From: Armatimonadota bacterium
Lineage (GTDB): Bacteria > Armatimonadota > Fervidibacteria > Fervidibacterales > Fervidibacteraceae
Length of the DNA: 36,171 nt
Direction of reading: 5' to 3'
Assembly (NCBI GenBank): GCA_025060305.1
Contig: JANXCD010000005.1
Span: forward strand, 1-36,171
Part shown: one piece after another, positions 6,163 through 14,229 of the stretch
Layout of the letters: each line of letters opens with the position of its first letter
How positions within the stretch are numbered: position 1 is the first letter of the stretch
Notes under the pieces: model-generated
What the model was told of the DNA's origin: nothing
The model's database searches: none
Seen by the model: the letters and a program-made list of their open reading frames with translations, nothing else
Program-made: the position numbers and the translations under genes

Positions 6163-8079
6163 TTACTTTTTGCTTTCCGGCTTTGTTTCCTTCTTTTGTT
6201 CTGTTGGTGATTTTTCTGGGATTTTTATCAATCTTGCCCTCAAGGGTTCGTCCTTCCAGCGGATAACAGCATCAGCACCTAAAACAACACGAGCCTTGCA
6301 GGCTTCAGGATAAACAATTGCAACTACTGCTTCACCTATATCTTCTTCAAGTCTCACTACTTTTCGTTCAGTTTCAACGATGATTTCACGATGGATTCGG
6401 AAAGTGTCGCCAACCTTAATGCCTTGATTTTGACCGATGTCAATGTAAACGAAAAGGGCGTCTTTTTCGGTTTCAACTCTCCCGACCAATCCTACAACAG
6501 CTTCTGGGACAAAAGGAACCGTAACAGGTGTTGGCAATGCAAATGGGGCAAGCCACTGAATTTCTTCACGCATAGCATTCAAAATTTCAGAAATAGCAGA
6601 AGTTGCAGCAGATGAGAAAAGTTTTTCGTCATTTACGGATGTTGAAACTTGTAGCACAAAAGGCTCAACTCCGTTGTTAAGGGAGGAAATCAGCCCCTCT
6701 TCAAATTTGCGAGTATCTTCAACTATTTCCTTAATTGCCTTTCCAGTCACAACTTTTCTCCATATGACTTCCCCTGTTTGACCGTCATATAGCCATGCTT
6801 GCAACTTTGCAGTTACTGACTCAACACGAATGGTCAAGACTTCCAGAATTGCCTTATCCGTTGATGCTGTTCGCTTCCTTGACAGAACTTGTTGGCGGAC
6901 TGTTTGAGTGTCAAAATCAACCAACCTACCAGATAGAACCAAATTGGCTTCGTTGATTTTTGCTAACTTCGCAATAAGTTGTGGCTCAATATTCCCGTCC
7001 TGAAAAGGAGACCAATCACGAAAAGGATCAAGAGGCTTTATTGGCATGACTGTTTCAGCGGAAAATCCTGCATTCTGAAAGGCTCTGTAAACTTGAGCGG
7101 CGAAATTTCCAACCTGATTGCGATAATAAGCGATATCGCCAAAAGGAACAACGAGCAACTTCTTAACAGAACCAATAACAGGATGAGTGATAACAACTGG
7201 TTCTTGAGGGACACTTAAGATGTCAGGGTAGCGCCTTATAAGCCCTTCCAATGCCTTCGGAAATGAACCGTAAAACAAAACTTGCCAATAGTTTCCACCT
7301 TTGGTTCTTCTAACAGCGACACTTTGATTGGGTGCCAGCAAGTTCAAATTAAAGGGAATCCTTTCACGAACCAAAGAAGGCACAGGTGGAATCAAAAGGT
7401 AGATTTCAGTTTCAGTCAAAAGCAAATCCTGAACCTGAGACAAATTTTCTGGTGTAGTCCAAACGAAATTGAAACTTACTCGCTCTTCAAAGGCATGGAT
7501 AATTTCCTGACCGGCATTTGTGATGACGACGAAAATTGGGACAGGAATCACTTCTTGGAATTTCATGTCAATTGGTGCACGAACTAATCTTCGGGAAAAT
7601 TCTTCAATTGCTTGCTTCAAACCTGAATAGGAAGGTGCAGAGAAGAAAATCCTGTAATAAATGCCCCTTAAGTCTTGCACTGCCTCTGAGGCAATCACAA
7701 CATCCCGATGGCGAATGAGTTTCAAATCAAAAGGAACAATTTGGCTATGCTCAACTGCCAAATCGCTTCTCGCACGGTCAATAAGGACAACTATGCTCCT
7801 TCCAGCAGTTGTCAACTCATTTATGCGTAAGGGCAACTCTTTTAAAGGCACAAACTCAGCAATGTGGAAGGGCGGTAGATAAGTTCGGAACAAATTGAAA
7901 AGAGTCTCATCATTGGCTATAACAAACATAGGTGTTTGAGCCAAAAACTCAATAGCAGGTCTCGGCTCTTTCAAGGCTTTCCCAATGTCTTTAAAAAAGA
8001 TGTCTTGCTGGGCTGAGGATAAAAATGTTAGCGACAAAGTCCAAAGTGCAACCACACCTAAGCAAACTCTTCGTCTCAT
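6163..8079 (-). CDS. Secreted multidomain protein, paralogue 1 (internal repeat + CsgG-like + FlgT-C-like)
   Basis: 638 residues. A signal peptide covers 1-23 (cut near SSA/QQ). Two related alpha/beta units follow, at about 49-166 and 180-284. They share the order P-(M/I)-FV, a helix, (I/V)(Y/V)(L/V)LI, PF(D/N)L(K/N)L, and Y(Y/W)(R/Q)(I/V)(F/L)F followed by a (G/A)L..(A/L)I..(F/Y) helix. Residues 305-510 start LLVVPFGDI and include LVLSGRLVDFD and YDGQTGEVIW, the pattern of CsgG/TolB-N-like periplasmic domains. Residues about 527-610 (VYIDIGQNQGIKVGDTFRI and GEAVVAIVYPEACKARVV) resemble the FlgT C-terminal domain. The tail is basic and low-complexity. The start is set by GGAGGTGG about 8 bases upstream. 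It is the downstream member of a tandem pair with the gene at 8296-10242. Domain names are by pattern only; the N-terminal half is unfamiliar to me. Confidence 0.85.
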   Translation of the reverse strand: MRRRVCLGVVALWTLSLTFLSSAQQDIFFKDIGKALKEPRPAIEFLAQTPMFVIANDETLFNLFRTYLPPFHIAEFVPLKELPLRINELTTAGRSIVVLIDRARSDLAVEHSQIVPFDLKLIRHRDVVIASEAVQDLRGIYYRIFFSAPSYSGLKQAIEEFSRRLVRAPIDMKFQEVIPVPIFVVITNAGQEIIHAFEERVSFNFVWTTPENLSQVQDLLLTETEIYLLIPPVPSLVRERIPFNLNLLAPNQSVAVRRTKGGNYWQVLFYGSFPKALEGLIRRYPDILSVPQEPVVITHPVIGSVKKLLVVPFGDIAYYRNQVGNFAAQVYRAFQNAGFSAETVMPIKPLDPFRDWSPFQDGNIEPQLIAKLAKINEANLVLSGRLVDFDTQTVRQQVLSRKRTASTDKAILEVLTIRVESVTAKLQAWLYDGQTGEVIWRKVVTGKAIKEIVEDTRKFEEGLISSLNNGVEPFVLQVSTSVNDEKLFSSAATSAISEILNAMREEIQWLAPFALPTPVTVPFVPEAVVGLVGRVETEKDALFVYIDIGQNQGIKVGDTFRIHREIIVETERKVVRLEEDIGEAVVAIVYPEACKARVVLGADAVIRWKDEPLRARLIKIPEKSPTEQKKETKPESKK

Positions 8080-8236
8080 TAACAAGCCACCTCCAAAAAT
8101 TTGAGCAACGCTCTTCAATTTGTTTAGCGCACCTTGAGATCAAACTCCTAACCGAAAGAAAAATTAACGCTACGCTAATAGCGCTTTCAAATTTATCAGC
8201 AAATACAAGTTAATGCTTGCCAGGCAAATTTACCGT

Positions 8237-8278
8237 GTTTAACTATATCGTAAGTTTAAGGCAAAAGTTTAAGGCAAA
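8237..8278 (-). promoter_or_regulatory. Promoter region with 13-bp tandem repeat, paralogue 1
   Basis: On the minus strand TATAGT (8247-8242) is a good -10. The 28 bases at 8237-8264 match those at 10287-10314 upstream of paralogue 2 at about 20 or more positions. A perfect direct repeat of AGTTTAAGGCAAA (plus-strand reading) occupies 8253-8265 and 8266-8278, over the expected -35 region, where a regulator could bind. No good -35 hexamer lies at 17-bp spacing, consistent with an activated promoter. The last point is inference. Confidence 0.5.
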
Positions 8279-8295
8279 GGAAAGACTAAAACTTG

Positions 8296-10242
8296 CTATT
8301 GCTTGCCTTCATCAGGAGCGGGCAAGATTGGTGGAGAAGATTTTTGCTCAGTTTGCTTTTCACTTTCAGGCTGAGTTCCCTTTAGCCTTTCTGAAGGCAT
8401 TTTTTCTGGCGTCTTTGTTAGTCTTGCCCTCAAGGCGACGTCCTTCCATCGGGCAACGGCATCAGCGCCAATAATCACACGAGCCTTACAGGCTTCAGGG
8501 TAAACATTCACCACTATTGCTTCACCTAAGTCTTCTTCCAGCCTTACTGCTTTTCGCCCAGTCTTAACGATGACCTCACGGTAAATGCGAAAATTGTCGC
8601 CGATTTTTATTCCCTGATTTTGCCCAATGTCAATATAGACAAAGACCGAATCTTTGTCAACCTCAACAGCGCCGATCAAACCTTCAATGATAGTCGGTGC
8701 TACCTTGACAACTAAGGGTGAAGTGGGTTGGGAGAGCCAGTGAATTTCTTCTCTCATTGTTGTCAAAAGTTCAACGATGGCAGCAGTTGCTGCCGAAGGG
8801 TAAAGTTTTTCGTCGGAGATAAACATGGAAATTCGGTCAGGCTGGAGTGTTGGTGGTTTCGCTGCTTCAACCTGACGGGTGCTTTCAACAGATTCCTTCG
8901 TTGCTGTGGCTGTGGTTGTTTTTGACCAAATGAGTTCACCTGTTTGACCTTCATAGAGCCAAACTTGCAAGCGGGCAGTTGCGCTTTCAATTCTGATAGT
9001 CTTGATTTCCCAGATTTTCATGTCTGCTGCAGGACTTGGTCTGCTTGACAACCTTTGAGTCCGAACTGATTGAGTATCAAAGCCACTCAATTTACCAGTC
9101 AAAATCAAATCTGCTTTGTTGGCTTTCGCTAACTCAAGGATATACTTTCGCTCAACTGTGCCATCTTGGAAAGGAGACCAATCATAGAGCGGTTCTGGAG
9201 GTTTAGTGGGCATTAGGGTTTCGTTGGCGAACCTTTCGTTTTGAACTGCATTGAACACTTGAGCAGCGAAATCGCCCACTCGGTCACGGTAATAAACGAT
9301 GTCGCCGAAAGGAACGACAATCAAACGCTCAACATTACCGATGACAGGGTGAGTTATCACCAAAGGTTCTTCAGGGACATTTGAAATGTCAGAGTATCGT
9401 CTCAAAAGCCCATTCAAAGCCTGAGGAAAGGCTCCATAAAACAAAACCTGCCAATAGTTACCGCCCTTGTTTTTCCGAACAGCAACACTCTGATTGGGAG
9501 CAAGGAGTTTCAAGTTGAAGGGTAATCGTTCCTGAATTGAAACAGGTGCAGGAGGAAGCAAAAGGTAGATTTCGGTTTCAGTTACAAGCAAATCTTGAAC
9601 TCGTGAAATTGTTTCTGGAGTAGCCCAAACGAAGTTGACATTTGTTCGCTCAGCAAAAGCATTGACAATTTCTTGTCCGCCATTTGTTATGACAACACAA
9701 ATCGGAATAGGGGTTGCTTCCCTCATCCTCATGTCTCTCGGCTCACGGACTAATCGCATGCAAAATCGTTCAATAGCGTTCTTCAAGCCAGCATAGGAAG
9801 GGGCGGAGATGAAAACTCGGTAACGAGTGCCTTTTGAATCTCGCAAAACATCGCAAGCGATGATAACATCTTGGCGACGAATGAGGGTCAAGTCATAAGG
9901 GACAACATGTCTTTGCTCAATTGTCAAGTCGCCTCGTGAACGGTCAACGATGACTACAACGCTCCGCTCAGTGGCAATTAACTCTTCAATCCGAAAACTT
10001 AAGTCTTTCAATGACACGAATTCGGCTGCATGGACTGGTGGCATATAGGTGCGGAAAAGGTTAAAAAGAGTTTCGTCGTTAGTCACAATGAACATAGGTG
10101 TTTGAGCCAAAAGTCCCGCTGCAGGGCGTGGCTCTTTTAAGGCTCTTGCAATGTCTCTTAAGATGTCCCTTTGCGCAGCAGAAAAGGAAAGTAACGAGAT
10201 CGCAATGAATGTTAGCGCTGTCAACTGAATCCATCGCTTCAT
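8296..10242 (-). CDS. Secreted multidomain protein, paralogue 2 (internal repeat + CsgG-like + FlgT-C-like)
   Basis: 648 residues, collinear with the gene at 6163-8079 and very similar throughout, for example KEPRPA, AQTPMF and NDETLFNLFRTY near the start and YIDIGQNQGIK near the end. It has the same architecture: signal peptide, two duplicated alpha/beta units, a CsgG/TolB-N-like domain (VVPFGDIVYYRDRVGDF, LILTGKLSGFD, YEGQTGELIW), a FlgT-C-like domain and a low-complexity tail. The tail is longer here and rich in Glu, Lys and Pro. The copies differ most at the linker before ISDEKLYPSAAT. GGAGGTGG lies 8 bases before the ATG at 10242. The gene is divergent from the membrane protein at 10677. 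The function is unknown to me; a periplasmic or outer-membrane envelope role is inferred from the domains. Confidence 0.85.
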   Translation of the reverse strand: MKRWIQLTALTFIAISLLSFSAAQRDILRDIARALKEPRPAAGLLAQTPMFIVTNDETLFNLFRTYMPPVHAAEFVSLKDLSFRIEELIATERSVVVIVDRSRGDLTIEQRHVVPYDLTLIRRQDVIIACDVLRDSKGTRYRVFISAPSYAGLKNAIERFCMRLVREPRDMRMREATPIPICVVITNGGQEIVNAFAERTNVNFVWATPETISRVQDLLVTETEIYLLLPPAPVSIQERLPFNLKLLAPNQSVAVRKNKGGNYWQVLFYGAFPQALNGLLRRYSDISNVPEEPLVITHPVIGNVERLIVVPFGDIVYYRDRVGDFAAQVFNAVQNERFANETLMPTKPPEPLYDWSPFQDGTVERKYILELAKANKADLILTGKLSGFDTQSVRTQRLSSRPSPAADMKIWEIKTIRIESATARLQVWLYEGQTGELIWSKTTTATATKESVESTRQVEAAKPPTLQPDRISMFISDEKLYPSAATAAIVELLTTMREEIHWLSQPTSPLVVKVAPTIIEGLIGAVEVDKDSVFVYIDIGQNQGIKIGDNFRIYREVIVKTGRKAVRLEEDLGEAIVVNVYPEACKARVIIGADAVARWKDVALRARLTKTPEKMPSERLKGTQPESEKQTEQKSSPPILPAPDEGKQ

Positions 10243-10286
10243 TGACAAACCACCTCCGTCATGAAAGAAAAAAGCCAACTACCAAT

Positions 10287-10320
10287 CTTTGACTATACCG
10301 CAGGCTTAAAGCAAAGGCAA
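10287..10320 (-). promoter_or_regulatory. Promoter of paralogue 2
   Basis: On the minus strand TTGCCT (10320-10315), a 17-base spacer and TATAGT (10297-10292) form a good sigma-70-type promoter. The expected start of transcription is near 10285, about 40 nt before the ATG at 10242. The -10 and spacer are shared with the element at 8237-8264. Confidence 0.6.
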
Positions 10321-10439
10321 CAAAGAAAAGGGGAACAAATTTGACATTAGTGAACCTACCGAAGGTCAAGTTGATATGCCTAAAAAACCGTTGCCATTTG
10401 TTACAAATTTTGTTGGTAGCCATTTTCTCCAAACATGCT

Positions 10440-10487
10440 ATAGGCTTCAGCCCATATTCGCTGATAAAGGGCAGGTGAAACCTGCCC
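10440..10487. repeat. Two dispersed hairpin repeats
   Basis: ATAGGC/GCCCAT around TTCA (10440-10455, one mismatch) resembles the ACAGGC-type hairpins at 33030 and 33178. GGGCAGG/CCTGCCC around TGAAA (10469-10487) is a perfect 7-bp stem related to the GATGAAATC family. Confidence 0.5.
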
Positions 10488-10496
10488 AAAATTTGC

Positions 10497-10517
10497 AAGC
10501 GTATTTCATCCGTCCTT
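10497..10517. repeat. Degenerate GATGAAATC-type repeat
   Basis: AAGCG-TATTTCATCCGTCCTT keeps the TTTCATCCGTCCTT half of the family, as at 34707-34721, but its other arm is partly lost. Confidence 0.4.
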
Positions 10518-10676
10518 ACAACACAAATTTTCGCCAAATAAATTCGGCGCTTATAAATCCGTTATCAATCACCAGATAAAGCCAATGGCATATGCAAAAG
10601 AGCACCCGAAAACTTTTTGTAGTGAAGAGCGAAACACTGGTTATCCGGTGACAAAATTCCATCGGTGAATAAAGAC

Positions 10677-12530
10677 ATGTTTCGGAAGGTTGTTTTCATG
10701 TTGATTTTTGCCCTCACTTATTGCACTTTCGCTGTTAGCATTAGCGAAAAGTTCTCGTTACCGAAGGTTAGTCAAATCACCATTGTAATTTGCGATGCTT
10801 TGACGCTGCAGTCATTGATGCAGATGGGAGAACCGATGAAAATGCTACTCCAAAGTTCTGCCGTAGGGTTACTTAGCGGTTCATCGTTGGAACTTAGAGG
10901 TCGCAAAGGGGTTTTCGTCACTTTGGGCAGCGGAAAGAGAGCGAAAGCAAAGGAAAAGGCTGATTTGGGTAAATGGTTGCAACAAAATGACAAATCTTTT
11001 AGCCTTGTCGGAAATGGAATTTTGGAAGCCATTGTCGGTGTTAAGGCTTACAGTAAAGCAAAACTCATCCGTCAACCTGATGTCACTTTCGTTGCTGCTA
11101 CAAAAGCGTCGTTGCTTCCAACCCTTGAAAATTTTTTGAAGCGACTTAGTGAAAACTCTTGCCTTTGGCTTATCGTTCCTAACTCGCCTCAAACGGACTG
11201 GTCAACTCGCCACTTAACTCCGATTTTGGTCTTCGGCAAAAAAGTGCCCTATGGTCTGCTGACCTCAACGACAACGAGAAAAATCGGTTTGGTCTCATCC
11301 GTTGATTTTACTCCGACATTACTTGCTCAACTGGGGATTGAAAAACCTGCAACAGTGACAGGAAGCGAAATCAAAGTTGTCAGTTTTGAAGGTGACCGAT
11401 TGGCTTACTTGAAATGGCTTGACGAAAGAAGCATTAGACCGTTGAAAGACTTGAAAGCGCTCGTTGTTGTGATTGTGCTTATCGTTGCCATTGCTGTTGC
11501 CTTTACTGGCTATCTTGTGAAACTTTACCTAAAAGGGATGAGAAATTTGTTCAGCATTTTCGCTCCAATGACGACTTTTGTTATTCTTGCAGGCATGTCA
11601 ATTCCAGTGTCGCTATTTTTCGTCGGTCAACTGCCCAGCCAAAGCGGCGTAACAAGCGCTTTGCAACTTCTGATATGCATTAGCCTTTTAAGCATGCTTG
11701 CTCTATGGTCGGCGAAGCGAATTGACAAAATTGCTGGTTCTCTTTTTCCTGTCTCCCTTCGGGCAGCGAGTTTAATTTGTGCTTTGTCAGCGTTTGTAGC
11801 CTTGTTTGGTGTTCCGCTTTATTGGGCAACTCCTCTTGGACACTACCCAACAACTGGATGGCGTTACTTTGGCATCACAAACTCAGGCATAGGGATAGTT
11901 TTGGTAGGGACAATTTTTTCGTGGCAATTGCTCAATTTGCCTTCACGATTCGTTGCCGTGTGGCTTGCGACTGGAACGCTACTGATGGGCTTTTCACTCT
12001 GGGGAGCAAACTTTGGGGGAGCGCTGACTTTGGCTTTTGGATTTGCTGTCGCTTGGCAACTGCTCGCCCGACAAGTTCGCTCGTGGCAGAAAATTGCAGT
12101 TTCAATCGTGGGCGCTGTGCTCTTGACATCGCTCTTTCTTTTTGCCATTGAAAGTTTCGTGCCAACAGGACAAAAATCTCACATAGGGCAACTTTTGCAA
12201 CGAGTAGAATTTGTCGGCATCTCCGCTTTGACAGAAGCCGTTCAGCGCAAATTGATGATTCTACTGGAATTTTTCCTGAGGACGCCCTTAAATTTTTTCA
12301 TTCTTTTGACTTTTGTCGCTTTCCACTATGCAGTCGCTTATTTGGCGAAAGGATTTGATTTGTTCGCTCAGTTGAAGTCAGCATTTGTCGCCACATTTGT
12401 AGGAGCGTGGTCAGGTCTGTTTCTGAACGATAGCGGAATAGAAGTTGTTGGAATGGCATTGGTCAACATTGGTGGCATGTTTCTCTTAGTGTTAATTGAA
12501 TCAATTCGTTTGATTGTTAATCAGAGGTGA
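10677..12530 (+). CDS. Polytopic membrane protein with extracytoplasmic alkaline-phosphatase-like N-terminal domain
   Basis: About 617 residues. A signal-anchor helix (about 5-20) is followed by a soluble domain (about 30-255). It has a strand IVICDA near the start and VDFTPTLLAQLGI near the end. That arrangement, strand-Asp early and a 'DhxPTLL..lGi' element late, is seen in alkaline-phosphatase-superfamily proteins. The usual metal-binding His residues are not evident, so the domain may be non-catalytic. About ten transmembrane helices fill the C-terminal 350 residues, with a GWRYFGITNSGIG loop that recurs in a poorly characterised membrane family. I chose the ATG at 10677 because GGTGA lies 8 bases upstream; a GTG at 10665 is also possible. 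It is followed by the DUF2227 gene with a short gap and shared translation signals, so the two form an operon. Confidence 0.75.
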   Translation: MFRKVVFMLIFALTYCTFAVSISEKFSLPKVSQITIVICDALTLQSLMQMGEPMKMLLQSSAVGLLSGSSLELRGRKGVFVTLGSGKRAKAKEKADLGKWLQQNDKSFSLVGNGILEAIVGVKAYSKAKLIRQPDVTFVAATKASLLPTLENFLKRLSENSCLWLIVPNSPQTDWSTRHLTPILVFGKKVPYGLLTSTTTRKIGLVSSVDFTPTLLAQLGIEKPATVTGSEIKVVSFEGDRLAYLKWLDERSIRPLKDLKALVVVIVLIVAIAVAFTGYLVKLYLKGMRNLFSIFAPMTTFVILAGMSIPVSLFFVGQLPSQSGVTSALQLLICISLLSMLALWSAKRIDKIAGSLFPVSLRAASLICALSAFVALFGVPLYWATPLGHYPTTGWRYFGITNSGIGIVLVGTIFSWQLLNLPSRFVAVWLATGTLLMGFSLWGANFGGALTLAFGFAVAWQLLARQVRSWQKIAVSIVGAVLLTSLFLFAIESFVPTGQKSHIGQLLQRVEFVGISALTEAVQRKLMILLEFFLRTPLNFFILLTFVAFHYAVAYLAKGFDLFAQLKSAFVATFVGAWSGLFLNDSGIEVVGMALVNIGGMFLLVLIESIRLIVNQR

Positions 12531-12535
12531 TGAAG

Positions 12536-12967
12536 TTGCCATCAGGGAGAGTCCATGAGACTGTCAATTTGTTAACTTTGCCAGCAGCAGTTTACTTCTT
12601 GCCTGACCAATTGCCTAAAATTCCTTTTGCTGCAGGATACCTTGTTGGCACTTTTTGGCTTACACCTGATTTGGATTTGACGACCAGCAGACCTGCGAGG
12701 CGATGGGGAATTTTGAGAATTTTTTGGCTGCCTTACGCTTGGCTCTTTACCCATCGTGGTCTATCGCACAGACCTTTTTTGGGTGCTTTGACGAGAGTGC
12801 TTTATTTGGCAGCCTTAGCGGGCATCGGGCTTTTTCTCCTTGACCTTTTAGGCTATAAGTTGCAATTTGAAATTTCGCTGAGTGATGGATGGCTAAGTTT
12901 CTTTGCAGGTGTCCTTGTTGCCGATGCTATTCACCTTGTCCTTGACACTGTTTTTCGGAGCAAGTAG
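12536..12967 (+). CDS. DUF2227-family membrane metal-binding protein
   Basis: 143 residues. The TTG at 12536 gives the start MPSGRVHE, which matches the conserved N-terminus of DUF2227 proteins (MPSGRTHD), and AGAGGTGA lies 5 bases upstream. GTG and ATG codons at 12527 and 12530 are in frame but would precede the family start. The motifs FWLTPDLDL, RRWG(I)LRIFWLPY and HRGLSHRPF follow the family order (PDLD, RWG, WLPY, HRSxxSHGP). The His and Asp residues are the presumed metal ligands. Three or four hydrophobic segments are present. A final VADAIHLVLD segment carries another family His and Asp. The gene starts 5 bases after the upstream stop. The family's biochemical role is not known to me. 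Confidence 0.85.
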   Translation: MPSGRVHETVNLLTLPAAVYFLPDQLPKIPFAAGYLVGTFWLTPDLDLTTSRPARRWGILRIFWLPYAWLFTHRGLSHRPFLGALTRVLYLAALAGIGLFLLDLLGYKLQFEISLSDGWLSFFAGVLVADAIHLVLDTVFRSK

Positions 12968-13101
12968 GCAAATTAGAAAATGCGAACACGAAACGACATA
13001 ACAACTAAGGCAACTGTCCGAAGAGCCAGAACTAAGTTAATGTGTCTTATGCCAAATTTTCATTTAGCATCAGGGTTAAATCTATCGCTTTTTCGTGTTG
13101 G

Positions 13102-13983
13102 CTAAAGTTGATGGTGCCATTTCGGGTTTCTATTAGTTGACATCGTTTCCCAATTTTCAATGAGAACTTGCAAATCGTAAGCCTCTCGCCTTGCCCTAAG
13201 GTCAAAATAAAGCAAAGTCATGAATACGCCCCAATAGGGCATGATTAGAGCGTTAGTCAATTGTTGCCAGATTTGACCTGCGACTAAAAGGCTTACTCGG
13301 GTTGGCAAAGGCAAAACCTCACGCCCAATCTCTACTCCGAGAACCGAAACCATACCACCCCATCCAATCAGCATGGAAACTATTGTTATGAATAATGATG
13401 AAGCCAAGTAATAGATGAGAACCCTCAACCATTCCCAGTTTGGGAGCACCAATTGAATATGCCTTTTTATGGCTCGCAAGTATGAAAGTCCTTCAAGCAA
13501 GATGATTTGCTCAAGGACGGCGAAAAAAATGACGACAGTGAACAAAATGCCAATGCAGCAAAGGGCTAAACCCGCAATCATAGGGAAAAAGGCAATAAGC
13601 ATCGTCAAAATTAGTGCACCCAAGCGCTTTAAAACAGCCATCCAAGCCTCTCCAAAACCTATGGGTTTGCCCATTATAGCCTGACCAGCAGCCCAAATTT
13701 GAGCGCCATAACCGACGACGGAAGTGAATAGGAGCAGTAAGTAAGCGAGAACCATAAGGGCGATATAGATGGGTTCAGTCGGCAACATTTGTGGTAAACT
13801 TGCGATCATCCCGAAGACAGTGCCAAACAAAGCAGGGACAAGCGCCAAACCAAATAGTATTGCAAAATTTCGCCTGTAAATTTCCAATGACTCTTCAAGC
13901 ATTTCAACAAGCCCCATTGGATAGGGCAAATTCAATTTCTGTCCCAACTCCCGAATAAGCAAATCTCGTTGTGCTGGAGTCAT
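13102..13983 (-). CDS. Polytopic membrane protein (GDPD membrane-domain/YciC-like)
   Basis: 293 residues. A cytoplasmic N-terminal stretch (about 1-40) is followed by about six transmembrane helices, paired as in the glycerophosphodiesterase membrane-domain/DUF975-type families. These have a central G(E/F)AW helix after GQAIMGKPIGF and a final helix ending YFDLRARREAYDLQ, a C-terminal motif often seen in these proteins (YYDLR.R.E..DL). AAGGATG lies 6 bases before the ATG at 13983; an ATG at 13992 is in frame but overlaps that SD. It is a single gene, convergent with the DUF2227 gene. Its role may be membrane organisation, which is inference. Confidence 0.75.
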   Translation of the reverse strand: MTPAQRDLLIRELGQKLNLPYPMGLVEMLEESLEIYRRNFAILFGLALVPALFGTVFGMIASLPQMLPTEPIYIALMVLAYLLLLFTSVVGYGAQIWAAGQAIMGKPIGFGEAWMAVLKRLGALILTMLIAFFPMIAGLALCCIGILFTVVIFFAVLEQIILLEGLSYLRAIKRHIQLVLPNWEWLRVLIYYLASSLFITIVSMLIGWGGMVSVLGVEIGREVLPLPTRVSLLVAGQIWQQLTNALIMPYWGVFMTLLYFDLRARREAYDLQVLIENWETMSTNRNPKWHHQL

Positions 13984-14229
13984 CGCCTTCATCCTTCTTT
14001 TGCCTTAGTGTCTCAAGTTAACATTTTGACACATCTGCTATGGCTGAAAAATTGGATTTTAGTTTTGGCATAAATTCTGTAGAAGCCAAAGCAAAAGATA
14101 AACTGGCAAATTTTTGAGCAAAGAACTCTGGATCTTAAAGCACCTTTGCCTAACTGAAAGAAAATTTGCATACTTTATGTCAGTGTGGCTTTCTGTCAAT
14201 GCGTTGAATAGGGAAAGGAGGCGGTTAAA

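Larger units (their letters stand above)
10243..10676. other. 434-bp divergent intergenic region
   Basis: Holds the paralogue 2 promoter (10287-10320) and hairpin repeats at 10440-10455, 10469-10487 and 10497-10517. No gene is supported. A minus-strand frame at 10259-10537 has no SD and would lie across the promoter. A TTGACA at 10341-10346 has no -10 at proper spacing. Confidence 0.5.

Noticed and set aside
10341-10346. Perfect TTGACA upstream of the gene at 10677
   Set aside because: No -10 hexamer occurs at 16-18 bases, so it was not called as a promoter.
10259-10537. Minus-strand frame of 92 codons upstream of paralogue 2
   Set aside because: No SD, it includes hairpin repeats and it overlaps the promoter of paralogue 2.
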